Below are positions 7,760 through 16,395 of a stretch of DNA of 64,000 nucleotides, piece by piece. Origin of the DNA: JBCBSZ01 sp039185015. GTDB lineage: Bacteria; Actinomycetota; Acidimicrobiia; Acidimicrobiales; Poriferisodalaceae. The translations under genes and the position numbers were made by a program. Each line of letters starts with the position of its first letter. Within the stretch, counting starts at the first letter, position 1. A model generated the notes under the pieces. The model saw only the letters and a list, made by a program, of their open reading frames with translations. It had not been told where the DNA came from and ran no database searches. The DNA is taken from positions 62,001 through 126,000 of the forward strand of contig JBCDAU010000003.1 in assembly GCA_039185015.1 (NCBI GenBank). Reading direction: 5' to 3'.

Positions 7760-9202
7760 TCAGGCCTGCGACTCGAGCTCGGCGGCCTTGGCGATGGCCG
7801 CCTCGGCGCTGCCGACGTTGAGGAAGGCCTGCTCGGGCAGGTGGTCGAGGTCGCCGTTGCAGAGCATCTCGAAGGACTCGACGGTCTCCTCGATCGGCAC
7901 CCACACGCCGGAGAGGCCGGTGAAGACCTCGGCGACGAAGAAGGGCTGCGACAGGAACCGCTGGATCTTGCGGGCCCGGTCGACCGTGATGCGGTCCTCC
8001 TCGGAGAGCTCGTCGAGACCGAGGATGGCGATGATGTCCTGCAGCTCCTTGTAGCGCTGGAGGATCTCCTGGGTGCGACGGGCGACCTCGTAGTGGCGGT
8101 CGCCGACGACCTCGGGGCTCAGGATCGTGGACGTCGAGGACAGCGGGTCCACCGCCGGGTAGATGCCGAGCGAGGCGATCTGGCGGCTCAGCTCGGTGGT
8201 GGCGTCGAGGTGGGTGAAGGTCGTGAACGGCGCCGGGTCGGTGTAGTCGTCGGCGGGCACGTACACGGCCTGCAGGGAGGTGATCGAGTGGCCTCGGGTC
8301 GAGGTGATCCGCTCCTGGAGCTCGCCCATCTCGTCAGCGAGGGTCGGCTGGTAGCCCACCGCCGAGGGCATGCGACCGAGGAGCGTGGACACCTCGGACC
8401 CGGCCTGGACGAAGCGGAAGATGTTGTCGACGAAGAGCAGCACCTCCTGGCCCTGCACGTCGCGGAAGTACTCGGCCATGGTGAGCGCCGAGAGCGCGAC
8501 GCGGAGGCGCACGCCGGGCGGCTCGTCCATCTGCCCGAAGACCAGTGCGGTCTTGTCGAGCACGCCCGACTCCTCCATCTCGAGGAAGAGGTCGGTGCCC
8601 TCACGGGTGCGCTCGCCCACGCCGGCGAACACGGACACGCCACCGTGCTGGGAGGCGACCCGGTTGATCATCTCGGTGATGAGCACCGTCTTGCCCACGC
8701 CGGCGCCACCGAAGAGGCCGATCTTGCCGCCCTCGACGTAGGGGGCGAGGAGGTCGATGACCTTGATGCCCGACTCGAACACCTTGGCCTTCGGCTCGAG
8801 GGTGTCGAAGTTCGGGGCCGGGCGGTGGATCTCCCAGCGGTCGTCGGCCTCGTCGAGCTGGTCGGAGCTGACGTCGAGCGGCTCGCCGAGCACGTTGAAC
8901 ACGTGGCCGAGCACCGAGTTGCCGACCGGCACGGTGATGCCCCGGCCGGTGTTGCGCACCACGGTGCCACGGGTGAGGCCGTCGTTGGCCTTCATGGCGA
9001 CGACGCGCACGCGGGCTCCGCCGATCTGCTGCGCGACCTCACCGGTGATGGTGACGGTCTCGCCGTCGAGCTCGGCGTCCATCTCGAGCGCGGTGTTGAT
9101 CTCGGGGATGGCGTCGGGCGGGAACTCGACGTCGACGACGGGGCCGGCGATGGCGACGACCCGACCGTCCTTCAGCGTGGTGGCGTCATCGGTAGCGGTC
9201 AT
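7760..9202 (-). CDS. atpD: ATP synthase F1 subunit beta
   Basis: The 480-residue catalytic subunit that makes ATP at the alpha/beta interface. The Walker A motif GGAGVGKT is followed by the conserved GERTREG, the Walker B strand LLFVDNIFRF and the DELSEEDR region. Length is normal for the family. The start is ATG 9202, 36 bp after atpG, and the gap to atpC is only 6 bp. Confidence 0.97.
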   Translation of the reverse strand: MTATDDATTLKDGRVVAIAGPVVDVEFPPDAIPEINTALEMDAELDGETVTITGEVAQQIGGARVRVVAMKANDGLTRGTVVRNTGRGITVPVGNSVLGHVFNVLGEPLDVSSDQLDEADDRWEIHRPAPNFDTLEPKAKVFESGIKVIDLLAPYVEGGKIGLFGGAGVGKTVLITEMINRVASQHGGVSVFAGVGERTREGTDLFLEMEESGVLDKTALVFGQMDEPPGVRLRVALSALTMAEYFRDVQGQEVLLFVDNIFRFVQAGSEVSTLLGRMPSAVGYQPTLADEMGELQERITSTRGHSITSLQAVYVPADDYTDPAPFTTFTHLDATTELSRQIASLGIYPAVDPLSSTSTILSPEVVGDRHYEVARRTQEILQRYKELQDIIAILGLDELSEEDRITVDRARKIQRFLSQPFFVAEVFTGLSGVWVPIEETVESFEMLCNGDLDHLPEQAFLNVGSAEAAIAKAAELESQA

Positions 9203-9238
9203 GTGGTGATCTCCGTGTGGGGTCGAAGCGGTGGCAAC

Positions 9239-10225
9239 TCAGCCACCGATGCGCGGGGCGATGGACTGCGGGGTGACCTGATCGAGGAGCAGGTCCTGGG
9301 TCGCGTCGAGCATGTCGTCGGTGCCCGAGGCGCCGCCGGCCTGGCGGAGGGCCTCGGCGCCACCGACGATCTCCATGATCTCGGTGGTGATGGCGTCCTG
9401 GCGGGCGCGGTTCATGATGCGCGACAGGGTCGTGATGAGGTCGTCGGCGTTGTCCGTGGCGGCCTTCATCGCCCGCTGGCGGGCAGCGTGCTCGGAGGCC
9501 GCCGCCTCGAGCAGCGCGGCGTAGAGCACCGCCTCGGCGTACCGGGGCAGGAGGCGGCTGAGGATGCCGTCGGGCGAGGGCTCGAACTCGTAGTCGGCGG
9601 CGACACCGCCCTCGTCCTCGTCGGCCGTCGCATCGGACACGTCGAGCGGCACGAACGGCACGATCTCGGGCACCTGGGTGCCGAGCGACAGGAAGCGGGT
9701 GAAGACCAACTTGACCTGCTGCACCTCGCCGTCGACGAAGGCGGACACGGCGGCATCGGCGATGGCCTTGGCGTCGGCATAGGTCGGCGAGTCGGAGAAG
9801 CCCTCGAACGACCGCGCGATGTCGAAGTTGCGGAAGGAGAAGTAGCCCTTCGCCTTCTTGCCGGCGGTGATGAGCACGTAGCCACGACCCTCGGCCTGCT
9901 CGGCGCGGATGGTGCGCTCGGTCAGGCGGAGGATGTTGTTGTTGTAGCCACCGGCGAGCCCGCGGTCGGCCGTGACGACGACGTAGGCCGTCTTCTCGAC
10001 CGCCTCCGGGGCCTTGAGCAGCGGCTGGTCGGCACCGGCGCCCGCCGCCGAGAGGTTGGCGATGACGCTGGTGAGCTTCTCGGAGTACGGCTTCGCCGCC
10101 GCGACCTTGCCCTGGGCCTTCACGATGCGGGATGCCGCGATCAGCTCCATGGCGCGCGTGATCTTCTTGGTCGCCTGCACCGACTTGATGCGGCGACGAA
10201 GGATCCGCTCCTGACCTCCCGCCAC
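9239..10225 (-). CDS. atpG: ATP synthase F1 subunit gamma
   Basis: The rotating central-stalk subunit, with the N-terminal coiled coil (IKSVQATKKITRAMELIAAS) and the matching C-terminal helix (SRIMNRARQDAITTEIMEIV). At 328 residues it is longer than the usual 285-300. The extra length lies largely in an acidic stretch near the middle (DATADEDEGGVAADYEFEPS). Actinobacterial gammas often carry an insertion that limits reverse ATP hydrolysis; whether this one does is unknown. The gap to atpA is 3 bp. Confidence 0.95.
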   Translation of the reverse strand: MAGGQERILRRRIKSVQATKKITRAMELIAASRIVKAQGKVAAAKPYSEKLTSVIANLSAAGAGADQPLLKAPEAVEKTAYVVVTADRGLAGGYNNNILRLTERTIRAEQAEGRGYVLITAGKKAKGYFSFRNFDIARSFEGFSDSPTYADAKAIADAAVSAFVDGEVQQVKLVFTRFLSLGTQVPEIVPFVPLDVSDATADEDEGGVAADYEFEPSPDGILSRLLPRYAEAVLYAALLEAAASEHAARQRAMKAATDNADDLITTLSRIMNRARQDAITTEIMEIVGGAEALRQAGGASGTDDMLDATQDLLLDQVTPQSIAPRIGG

Positions 10226-10228
10226 GCG

Positions 10229-11761
10229 CTAGCTCTCCGCGCCTGCGTCGGACGCTTGGAAGCTGGACGCGAAGTCGGTGATGGCGGCGGCGAGCTGCTC
10301 CTCGTCGGGCATCCCACCGGTCTCGTCCATCGACCGCATCATGTCGCCGTGGCGGGCCTTCATGTACTCGAGGAGCTCGGCCTCGAAGCGCTGCACGTCG
10401 CCGACCGCGACGTCGTCGACGTAGCCGCGGGTGCCGGCGTAGATCGAGACGACCTGCTCGCTCACCTCCATGGGCGAGTTGAGCGGCTGCTTCAGCAGCT
10501 CGGTGAGTCGGTAGCCGCGGGCGAGCTGAGCGGCGGAGACCTTGTCGAGCTCGGAGCCGAACGAGGCGAAGGCCTCGAGCTCGCGGAACTGCGCCAGGTC
10601 GAGCTTGAGCGTGCCGGCCACACCCTTCATCGCCTTGGTCTGGGCGGCGCTGCCCACGCGGGACACCGAGATGCCCACGTCGACGGCCGGGCGGATGCCG
10701 GACTTGAACATGTCGTCCTGCAGGAAGATCTGGCCGTCGGTGATCGAGATCACGTTGGTCGGGATGAACGCGGAGACGTCACCGGCCTTGGTCTCGATGA
10801 CCGGGAGGGCCGTCAGCGACCCGGCGCCGTTGGCGTCGGAGAGCTTGGCGGCCCGCTCGAGGAGGCGGGAGTGCAGGTAGAAGACGTCGCCGGGGTAGGC
10901 CTCGCGTCCCGGAGGGCGCCGCAGCAGCAGCGACAGCTGGCGGTAGGCCTCAGCCTGCTTGGAGAGATCGTCGTAGACCACGAGGGCGTGCTCACCGGTC
11001 TCCATCCAGTGCTGGCCGATGGCGCAGCCGGCGTAGGGGGCGAGGTACTTGAACGGCGCCGGGTCGGAGGCGGGGGCCGAGACGACCACCGTGTACTCCA
11101 TCGCCCCGTACTCCTCGAGCGTGCTGACCACCTGCGCCACCGTCGAGCCCTTCTGGCCCACGGCGACGTAGATGCACTTCACGCCCTTCCCCTTCTGGTT
11201 CAGGATCGTGTCGATGGCGACCGTGGTCTTGCCGGTCTTGCGGTCGCCGATGATGAGCTCGCGCTGGCCACGGCCGATGGGGGTCATGGCGTCGATCGAC
11301 TTGATGCCGGTCTGCAGCGGCTCGTGCACCGGCTTGCGGCCGATCAGGCCGGGGGCCTGGACCTCGAGGCGGCGGTTGACGGCGCCGGTGATCGGACCCT
11401 TGCCGTCGATGGGCTCGCCGAGGCCGTTGACCACGCGACCGAGGACGGCGTCACCGACCCCGAGGGAGAGGATGCGACCGGTGGCGCGGACCGTCTGTCC
11501 TTCTTCGATGTCGTCGACCTCGCCCAACACCACGGCGCCGATCGAGCCCTCGTCGAGGTTGAGCGCCAGGCCGACCGTGCCGTCCTCGAACTCGAGGATC
11601 TCGTTGACGGCCGCGTTCGGCAGGCCGGACACGCGGGCGATGCCGTCACCGACCTCGAGGATGCGACCGATCGTGTTCGACTCGACCTGCGGGTCGAACC
11701 CCTCGAGGCTCGAGCGCAGGGCGCTGGCGATGTCGTCGGTGCTGATGGAGAGATCTGCCAT
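10229..11761 (-). CDS. atpA: ATP synthase F1 subunit alpha
   Basis: The 510-residue non-catalytic nucleotide-binding subunit. It has the N-terminal beta-barrel region, the P-loop GDRKTGKT, and the arginine-containing VSRVGSAAQTKAMK segment that completes the catalytic site of beta. Length matches the family. The start is ATG 11761, 63 bp downstream of atpH. Confidence 0.97.
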   Translation of the reverse strand: MADLSISTDDIASALRSSLEGFDPQVESNTIGRILEVGDGIARVSGLPNAAVNEILEFEDGTVGLALNLDEGSIGAVVLGEVDDIEEGQTVRATGRILSLGVGDAVLGRVVNGLGEPIDGKGPITGAVNRRLEVQAPGLIGRKPVHEPLQTGIKSIDAMTPIGRGQRELIIGDRKTGKTTVAIDTILNQKGKGVKCIYVAVGQKGSTVAQVVSTLEEYGAMEYTVVVSAPASDPAPFKYLAPYAGCAIGQHWMETGEHALVVYDDLSKQAEAYRQLSLLLRRPPGREAYPGDVFYLHSRLLERAAKLSDANGAGSLTALPVIETKAGDVSAFIPTNVISITDGQIFLQDDMFKSGIRPAVDVGISVSRVGSAAQTKAMKGVAGTLKLDLAQFRELEAFASFGSELDKVSAAQLARGYRLTELLKQPLNSPMEVSEQVVSIYAGTRGYVDDVAVGDVQRFEAELLEYMKARHGDMMRSMDETGGMPDEEQLAAAITDFASSFQASDAGAES

Positions 11762-11824
11762 CCGTGTTGGACTCCTGGGTGGGGCCCCGCAGGGCCCGTC
11801 GTGTGATGCGTGCTGGAAGGGGCG

Positions 11825-12349
11825 CTAGACGGCGTCGCGCAGCCGAGCGAGGCGGGTGCGCACCGAACCGTCGATGACCGTGTCGCCGATCTGGGTGACG
11901 ATGCCGCCCATCAGGGACGAGTCGACGCTGACGCGCACGTCGACGTTCTTGCCCATCCGCTGGCTGAGGTTGGCGGCGAGGCGGGTGCGCTGGTCGTCGG
12001 TGAGCGGCTGCGCCGAACGGACCTCGGCGACGAGGGCGTCGCGTCCCTCGGCGGCGAGCTCGATGACCCGGCCCACGATCTCGGGGAGGTCACCGGCGCG
12101 GCCGGAGGCGACGACGAAGTCGACGAGGCTCGTGGTCACCGGGTGGGCCCGATCACCGAGCAGCTGCTCGACCACCTGCTGGCGCCGGGCGACCGGGATC
12201 GCCTGGTCCGTGAGCGTCGTGCGGAGGTCGTCGCTGGCCTCGAACGCGGTACGAACCGCGTGCAGCTCGTCGGTGACGGTGTCGAGGGCTCCCTCGACCG
12301 ACGCCACCTCGAGCAGGGCGCTCGCGTACGCCTCGACGCGACTGCTCAC
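11825..12349 (-). CDS. atpH: ATP synthase F1 subunit delta
   Basis: The 174-residue stator subunit OSCP/delta, which links the top of F1 to the b subunit. The six-helix N-terminal domain starts at YASALLEVA. The C-terminal part carries the family segment DSSLMGGIVTQIGDTVIDGS. The reading frame starts inside the end of atpF (4-bp overlap), so the two are likely translated together. Confidence 0.95.
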   Translation of the reverse strand: MSSRVEAYASALLEVASVEGALDTVTDELHAVRTAFEASDDLRTTLTDQAIPVARRQQVVEQLLGDRAHPVTTSLVDFVVASGRAGDLPEIVGRVIELAAEGRDALVAEVRSAQPLTDDQRTRLAANLSQRMGKNVDVRVSVDSSLMGGIVTQIGDTVIDGSVRTRLARLRDAV

Positions 12350-12975
12350 GAGGACGCCACCTGGGCGATGTAGTCCTCGACGATCTGCGTATTGGCCGCG
12401 GCGTCGAGGTTCTGGCCGACGACCCGCTCGGCCGCACCGATCGCCAGCTCGGCGATCTGACCCTGCAGGTCGGCGGTCGCCTGGGCCTTGGCCGCATCGA
12501 TCTCGGCCGTGGCCGCGGCGCGGCGCTCGGCGATCTCGGTCTCGAGGGCGGCCATGCGCTCGGCTCGAAGCGCCTCGGCCTGGGACCGGGCTTCCTCGAC
12601 GATGCGGTTCGACTCGGCCTTGGCGTTCGCCAGGGACGCTTCGTACTCGCGCTGGACGCGCTCGGCCTCGGCCTTGGCGGTCTCGGCGGCGTCCAGGTCG
12701 CCCTGGATCTTGGCCGTGCGGTCCGCCATGGTCTGGCGCAGCGCCGGGTAGGCGAACTTCGCCAGCACGGCGAAGAGGATCACGAAGGCCAGACCACCCC
12801 AGATGACCTCCTTGGTCTCCGGGATGATCGGGTTGTTCTCCTCGGGGATGGAGAGGGGGAGGATCGACTCGAGGAGCTCTTCCTCGCCGTCCTTGATGAC
12901 GACGACTTCGCCTTCTTCGTTGACGAAGAATTCCTCGATCTCGGTCCCGCCGGCGGCGAGGATCATGCTGCTCAT
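12346..12975 (-). CDS. atpF: ATP synthase Fo subunit b with N-terminal acidic extension
   Basis: The 209-residue peripheral-stalk subunit. One membrane helix (about residues 57-77, VIWGGLAFVILFAVLAKFAY) is followed by a long charged coiled coil rich in Ala, Glu and Arg. About 45 residues precede the usual N-terminus (which would begin near NNPIIPETKEVIWG), and they are strongly acidic (EEFFVNEEGEVVVIKDGEEE). This extra part would lie on the outer face of the membrane. The start is ATG 12975, 10 bp after atpE; a later Met in this region that would give the normal length is not present. Confidence 0.93.
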   Translation of the reverse strand: MSSMILAAGGTEIEEFFVNEEGEVVVIKDGEEELLESILPLSIPEENNPIIPETKEVIWGGLAFVILFAVLAKFAYPALRQTMADRTAKIQGDLDAAETAKAEAERVQREYEASLANAKAESNRIVEEARSQAEALRAERMAALETEIAERRAAATAEIDAAKAQATADLQGQIAELAIGAAERVVGQNLDAAANTQIVEDYIAQVASS

Positions 12976-12985
12976 CCGACCAGCC

Positions 12986-13249
12986 TCAGGCGAAGTTGAG
13001 CAGGATGAAGACCACGAAGCCGATCAGGGCGAGCGCCTCGGTGAAGGCGATGCCCAGGAACATGGTCGTGCGGATCATGCCGGCGGCCTCGGGCTGACGA
13101 GCCATGGCCTGCACGGCCTGGCCGACGAGGTAGCCGATGCCGAGGCCCGGGCCGATGGCGGCCAAGCCGTAGGCGAAACCGGCGGACAGTTTCGCCGAGG
13201 CGTCGACGTCGAAGTCGTTGGCCTGGGCCAGGATCGCGACAGCTTCCAT
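12986..13249 (-). CDS. atpE: ATP synthase Fo subunit c
   Basis: The 87-residue hairpin subunit of the proton-driven ring. Helix 1 has the glycine motif GPGLGIGYLVG, the loop is RQP (residues 51-53) and helix 2 carries the ion-binding Glu71 in AFTEALALIGF. Residues typical of sodium-binding rings (a Ser or Thr directly after the Glu, and a Gln in helix 1 in register) are not seen, so a proton ring is expected. A short leader of about 20 residues precedes helix 1. Confidence 0.95.
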   Translation of the reverse strand: MEAVAILAQANDFDVDASAKLSAGFAYGLAAIGPGLGIGYLVGQAVQAMARQPEAAGMIRTTMFLGIAFTEALALIGFVVFILLNFA

Positions 13250-13307
13250 TGTGTCTTTCCTCGCTTTGCGGTGGTGTGAACGGTTCGTCGGCCGGAGACG
13301 CCGGCGA

Positions 13308-14081
13308 TCAGTGCTCGGGATGGATGGCGCCGCCGATGTACACGGCGGTCAGGATCGTGAAGATGTACGCCTGGAGCACCGAGACCAGCAGCTCGAAGAC
13401 GAACACGAAGATCAGCATCAGGAACGGGAACGGCAGGAAGATCGCGTACCACTGCTGGGCCCACAGGGCGGCGGTGAGCACCGCGAAGGTGACGACCAGG
13501 ATGTGGCCGGCCAGCAGGTTGGCGTAGAGCCGGACCGCCAGCGAGAAGGGCCGCACCAGGAACACCGAGATGAACTCGATCGGCGTCACGAGGATGTAGA
13601 TCGGCTTCGGCACGCCCGGCGGGAACAGCGCTTCCTTGAAGTACCCCGCGCCTTGGGCCTTGATGCCGGCGACGTTGAAGACCACCCACGCCAGGACGGC
13701 GAGGAAGGCCGGGATCGCCATGCGGGCCGTGCCCGGCATCAACCATCCGGGCATGAGCTCGAACAGGTTGAGGATCAGGATGAAGAAGAACATCGAGGTG
13801 AGCAGCGGCACGTAGAAGCCGTGGCCCTTGCCCTCCGAGCCCAGGGTGGGCTCGATGATCTCGTTCTCGATCATGTCGATCGACGCCTCGGCCACGTTCT
13901 GCACGCCGGTCGGGACCAGCTGGCGCTGGCGGGAGGCGACGAGGAACAGCGTCAGGGTGATCACCATCGCGATCAACGCCGACAGGCCGATCTTGTTCAG
14001 CGCGAACGGCGTGTCGACGAAGAGGAAGTCGGGCCACTCGACGAGCTGGCTGAACGAGGGGAACTCGAAGGCGAGGATCAC
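13308..14081 (-). CDS. atpB: ATP synthase Fo subunit a
   Basis: The 257-residue membrane subunit that forms the proton half-channels next to the c ring. The essential Arg lies in RLYANLLAGHIL, and the C-terminal helix ends YIFTILTAVYIGGAIHPEH. I chose GTG 14081, which overlaps the atpI-like stop by 4 bp (GTGA) and gives a normal N-terminus. A longer frame to 14222 would run through most of the preceding gene. Confidence 0.93.
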   Translation of the reverse strand: MILAFEFPSFSQLVEWPDFLFVDTPFALNKIGLSALIAMVITLTLFLVASRQRQLVPTGVQNVAEASIDMIENEIIEPTLGSEGKGHGFYVPLLTSMFFFILILNLFELMPGWLMPGTARMAIPAFLAVLAWVVFNVAGIKAQGAGYFKEALFPPGVPKPIYILVTPIEFISVFLVRPFSLAVRLYANLLAGHILVVTFAVLTAALWAQQWYAIFLPFPFLMLIFVFVFELLVSVLQAYIFTILTAVYIGGAIHPEH

Positions 14082-14533
14082 GAGGCGCTTCCCGTTGGGT
14101 CGGTGGGCTGAGGCTTGAGGGTGGGGTGGGCGAGGGTGCCGGCCACGTGGCGCAGCTCCCAGACCAACAGCCCCAGGTGGGCGATGATGATCGTCAGGCC
14201 GAGCGGGACGAGCTCGACCCACGACTGATCACGCACGAGCATCACGGCGAGGAAGATCAGCGCCAGCCGGGCGACGTACCCGAACAGCGCGGCGCCGACG
14301 ACCATCCCGAGGGAGATCTTGGCGGCGTACCCGAGGATGAGGCCGGCCAGCAGGAAGTTGGCCAGCACGAGGCCGAAGGCGTAGGCGACCGATGCCGCGC
14401 CCGCCGACCCCCAGAAGATCGCGCCGATGGCGATGGCGATGGGGACGACAGGGAGCGATCGCCGGACGAGGTCGGTGGCGATGATCTGCTCCGGCGCCTC
14501 ACCCTCGAACCGGGTGAGCATGGGGTCATTCAT
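14078..14533 (-). CDS. atpI: AtpI-like membrane protein (ATP synthase subunit I)
   Basis: A 151-residue protein with four hydrophobic helices, in the position where actinobacteria place atpI, directly before atpB and translationally coupled to it (4-bp overlap). AtpI helps assemble the c ring or supplies magnesium in other bacteria. Sequence conservation in this family is weak, so the name rests on topology and place. The C-terminus (HPTLKPQPTDPTGSAS) is polar and probably cytoplasmic. Confidence 0.75.
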   Translation of the reverse strand: MNDPMLTRFEGEAPEQIIATDLVRRSLPVVPIAIAIGAIFWGSAGAASVAYAFGLVLANFLLAGLILGYAAKISLGMVVGAALFGYVARLALIFLAVMLVRDQSWVELVPLGLTIIIAHLGLLVWELRHVAGTLAHPTLKPQPTDPTGSAS

Positions 14534-14807
14534 CGGCGGACACCGTATCGGTCGGGCGCCCCCGACGCTGACGAAGCTCCTCCTCGTGCACCTTCATACT
14601 CGCGTCGTAGCGGTACCACGCCGACGCGGCGCTGCCGACGACGGCGAAGATCGCGAGCACGATCGTGAGCAACGGGGTGGTGCCCAACCAGAGGTCGAGG
14701 CCCAACCCGATGAAGGCGAAGACGACGGGCGTCACGACGAGCTCGATCGCTCGCGTGAACCCGTCGTCGAGTCCTCGAAGATCCTGCGGGCGGAGGCGGA
14801 GACGCAA
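14526..14807 (-). CDS. AtpZ/AtpI-type small membrane protein
   Basis: A 93-residue protein with two membrane helices (VVTPVVFAFIGLGLDLWLG and LLTIVLAIFAVVGSAASAWY) separated by a tight turn, then a charged cytoplasmic tail. The G-x-G-x-D in the first helix and the overall shape match the AtpZ family. AtpZ forms, with AtpI, a magnesium channel in some bacteria. It is the first gene of the operon and overlaps the AtpI-like gene by 8 bp. A gene pair of this kind ahead of atpB supports both names. Confidence 0.7.
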   Translation of the reverse strand: MRLRLRPQDLRGLDDGFTRAIELVVTPVVFAFIGLGLDLWLGTTPLLTIVLAIFAVVGSAASAWYRYDASMKVHEEELRQRRGRPTDTVSADE

Positions 14808-14876
14808 CCTCGTCCTCGATCGTGCCGGTGGGGGGAACCTGGAGCACGGGCGTGAACCGCTCGTGAAACCTTTCTC

Positions 14877-14906
14877 AATCTACGAACCCCGAGGGGTGCG
14901 GTTCAA
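14877..14906 (-). promoter_or_regulatory. Probable promoter of the ATP synthase operon
   Basis: On the minus strand, TTGAAC (14901-14906) and TAGATT (14877-14882) are separated by 18 bp, a sound housekeeping-type pair. The -35 box lies immediately next to the wecA stop codon. Transcription would start about 63 bp before the AtpZ-like gene. The short AT-richer stretch here stands out in a 70% GC background. Confidence 0.45.
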
Positions 14907-14908
14907 GT

Positions 14909-16042
14909 TCACCGCGCGGCGTCGGGCTGCCCCTCGAGGTCGCCCGCGTCCTCGGCTCCCCGGGACAGGCGCGGCACCAGCACGGTCACACCGATGAGCG
15001 CGGCCGCCGCGACCCCGATCGGGACGAACGCACCGGCCGACCCGGCGTACGCCGGGGACAGCGCGGTCGCCGACAGCAGGAAGGTCCACGCCCAGAGGAT
15101 GGCGACGGACTGACGATGGGTGTGGCCCAGCCGGAGCAGGCGGTGGTGGAGGTGCTCCTTGTCGGGCGTCGACAACCCGACGCGGCGAGACGCCCGTCGG
15201 GCGATCGCCCACACGGTGTCGAGCACGGCGACGCCGAGGACGAGGAACGGGATCACCACCGGCGCGAAGAAGAAGTAGGTGCCGCCGGCGAACTGGTCGT
15301 TGGCCCGGCCACCGACGACCATCGTCGACGCCGCCATCAACAGGCCGAGCAGGAGCGCGCCGCTGTCGCCCATGAAGATGCTCGCCGGGTGGATGTTGTG
15401 CACGAGGAAGCCGAGGCACAGCCCGATGGTGAGCACGGCGATGAGCGGGCCGATGTTGCCGGCACCGATCTGACCCTCGTCCCGGAGCAGGAGGCTGTAG
15501 AGGAAGAAGGCGGCAGCTGCGATCGCGACCACCCCGGCGGCGAGCCCGTCGAGCCCGTCGATCAGGTTGATGGCGTTGGCCATCAGCACGACCCACAGCA
15601 CGGTGACGAGCGGAGCGAGGTCGGGCCCCAACACGACGGTGCCGAGGACCGGCACGCGGAAGAAGAACATCGTGACGCCGAGGGCGTAGAGCACGACGCC
15701 GGCCGCCACCTGTCCGGTCACCTTCGCCGGCGCCGAGATGTCGTTGAGGTCATCGAGCAGACCGACGCAGAAGATGACGCCTGCGCCGATGAGCACACCG
15801 AGCGGCTCGGTCGAGGAGACGAACACCTCCTCGTAGGTCGGCAGCTGCGAGGCCACCCCCATCCCGGCGAGCAGGCCGGCCATCATCGCCATGCCGCCGA
15901 GGGTCGCCGTCGGGCGCCGGTGGACGCGCCGCTCGTCCGGGGCCACGACAGCGCCGAGCACGCCGGCGAGCCGCCGCACCAGCGGCGTGGTCAACGCGGT
16001 CACCGAGACCGCGGTACACAAGACGATGAGGTGATCGCGCAC
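14909..16042 (-). CDS. wecA: UDP-N-acetylglucosamine:undecaprenyl-phosphate GlcNAc-1-phosphate transferase (WecA/TagO type)
   Basis: A 377-residue polytopic enzyme of the MraY/WecA family. It moves a sugar-1-phosphate from a UDP-sugar onto undecaprenyl phosphate at the inner face of the membrane. Catalytic segments visible include VGLLDDLNDI, the NAINLIDGLDGLA loop, FMGDSGALLLG and the late HLHHRLLRLG histidine motif, which mark WecA-type rather than MraY. In actinobacteria it starts arabinogalactan-type or other wall glycans. It lies directly before the atp operon, as in Mycobacterium and Streptomyces. Confidence 0.9.
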   Translation of the reverse strand: MRDHLIVLCTAVSVTALTTPLVRRLAGVLGAVVAPDERRVHRRPTATLGGMAMMAGLLAGMGVASQLPTYEEVFVSSTEPLGVLIGAGVIFCVGLLDDLNDISAPAKVTGQVAAGVVLYALGVTMFFFRVPVLGTVVLGPDLAPLVTVLWVVLMANAINLIDGLDGLAAGVVAIAAAAFFLYSLLLRDEGQIGAGNIGPLIAVLTIGLCLGFLVHNIHPASIFMGDSGALLLGLLMAASTMVVGGRANDQFAGGTYFFFAPVVIPFLVLGVAVLDTVWAIARRASRRVGLSTPDKEHLHHRLLRLGHTHRQSVAILWAWTFLLSATALSPAYAGSAGAFVPIGVAAAALIGVTVLVPRLSRGAEDAGDLEGQPDAAR

Positions 16043-16395
16043 AGGGCCTTCTGGTGGACGGGACCGTGCGGCGGACCGGCTCGAGCGGAGCTGCTCCCCG
16101 CAGACGTCGGGACGACGTCCTCGCCCCGCGACCGTAGCGCCGTCGCAGCGACGGATCCGTCCGGTCCGCGCCCTGGGTGCTCAACCGGGTCCCGGTCTCG
16201 CCGATGGGGTCGTGTGATGTGCCCGTTCGACCACCATCAGCGTTCTTCGCCCGGTCGACCTCACACTCTCCGTGCTCGCTGGCTGCGTGCTGTTGCAGGC
16301 GGACCGGGCGTACGTTGGGCGCCGGTGGACGGGGCGACGAACCCAGCCACGGTGGGCGGGAGCGACGTACGACGACACGGCGACGGGAGGTGGCG
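16043..16395. other. Divergent intergenic region, 353 bp
   Basis: The space between the divergent wecA and sugar-transferase genes. I see no convincing coding frame. A perfect inverted repeat, GACGTCG-GGA-CGACGTC, lies at 16103-16119 and could be an operator or hairpin. The downstream gene has a good ribosome-binding site, GGGAGG (16385-16390). No clear -35/-10 pair can be named for either direction. Confidence 0.5.

Noticed and set aside
7649..11806. A plus-strand open frame of 1385 codons across the ATP synthase genes
   Set aside because: It lies opposite atpD, atpG and atpA and is the low-stop shadow of GC-rich coding DNA. The product is Gly/Asp/His/Arg/Val-rich with no family features.
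16105..16123. A 19-base identity with 29745-29763
   Set aside because: Both are near palindromes of GC-rich sequence; a match of this size in 64 kb of such DNA is not convincing, and flanks do not match.
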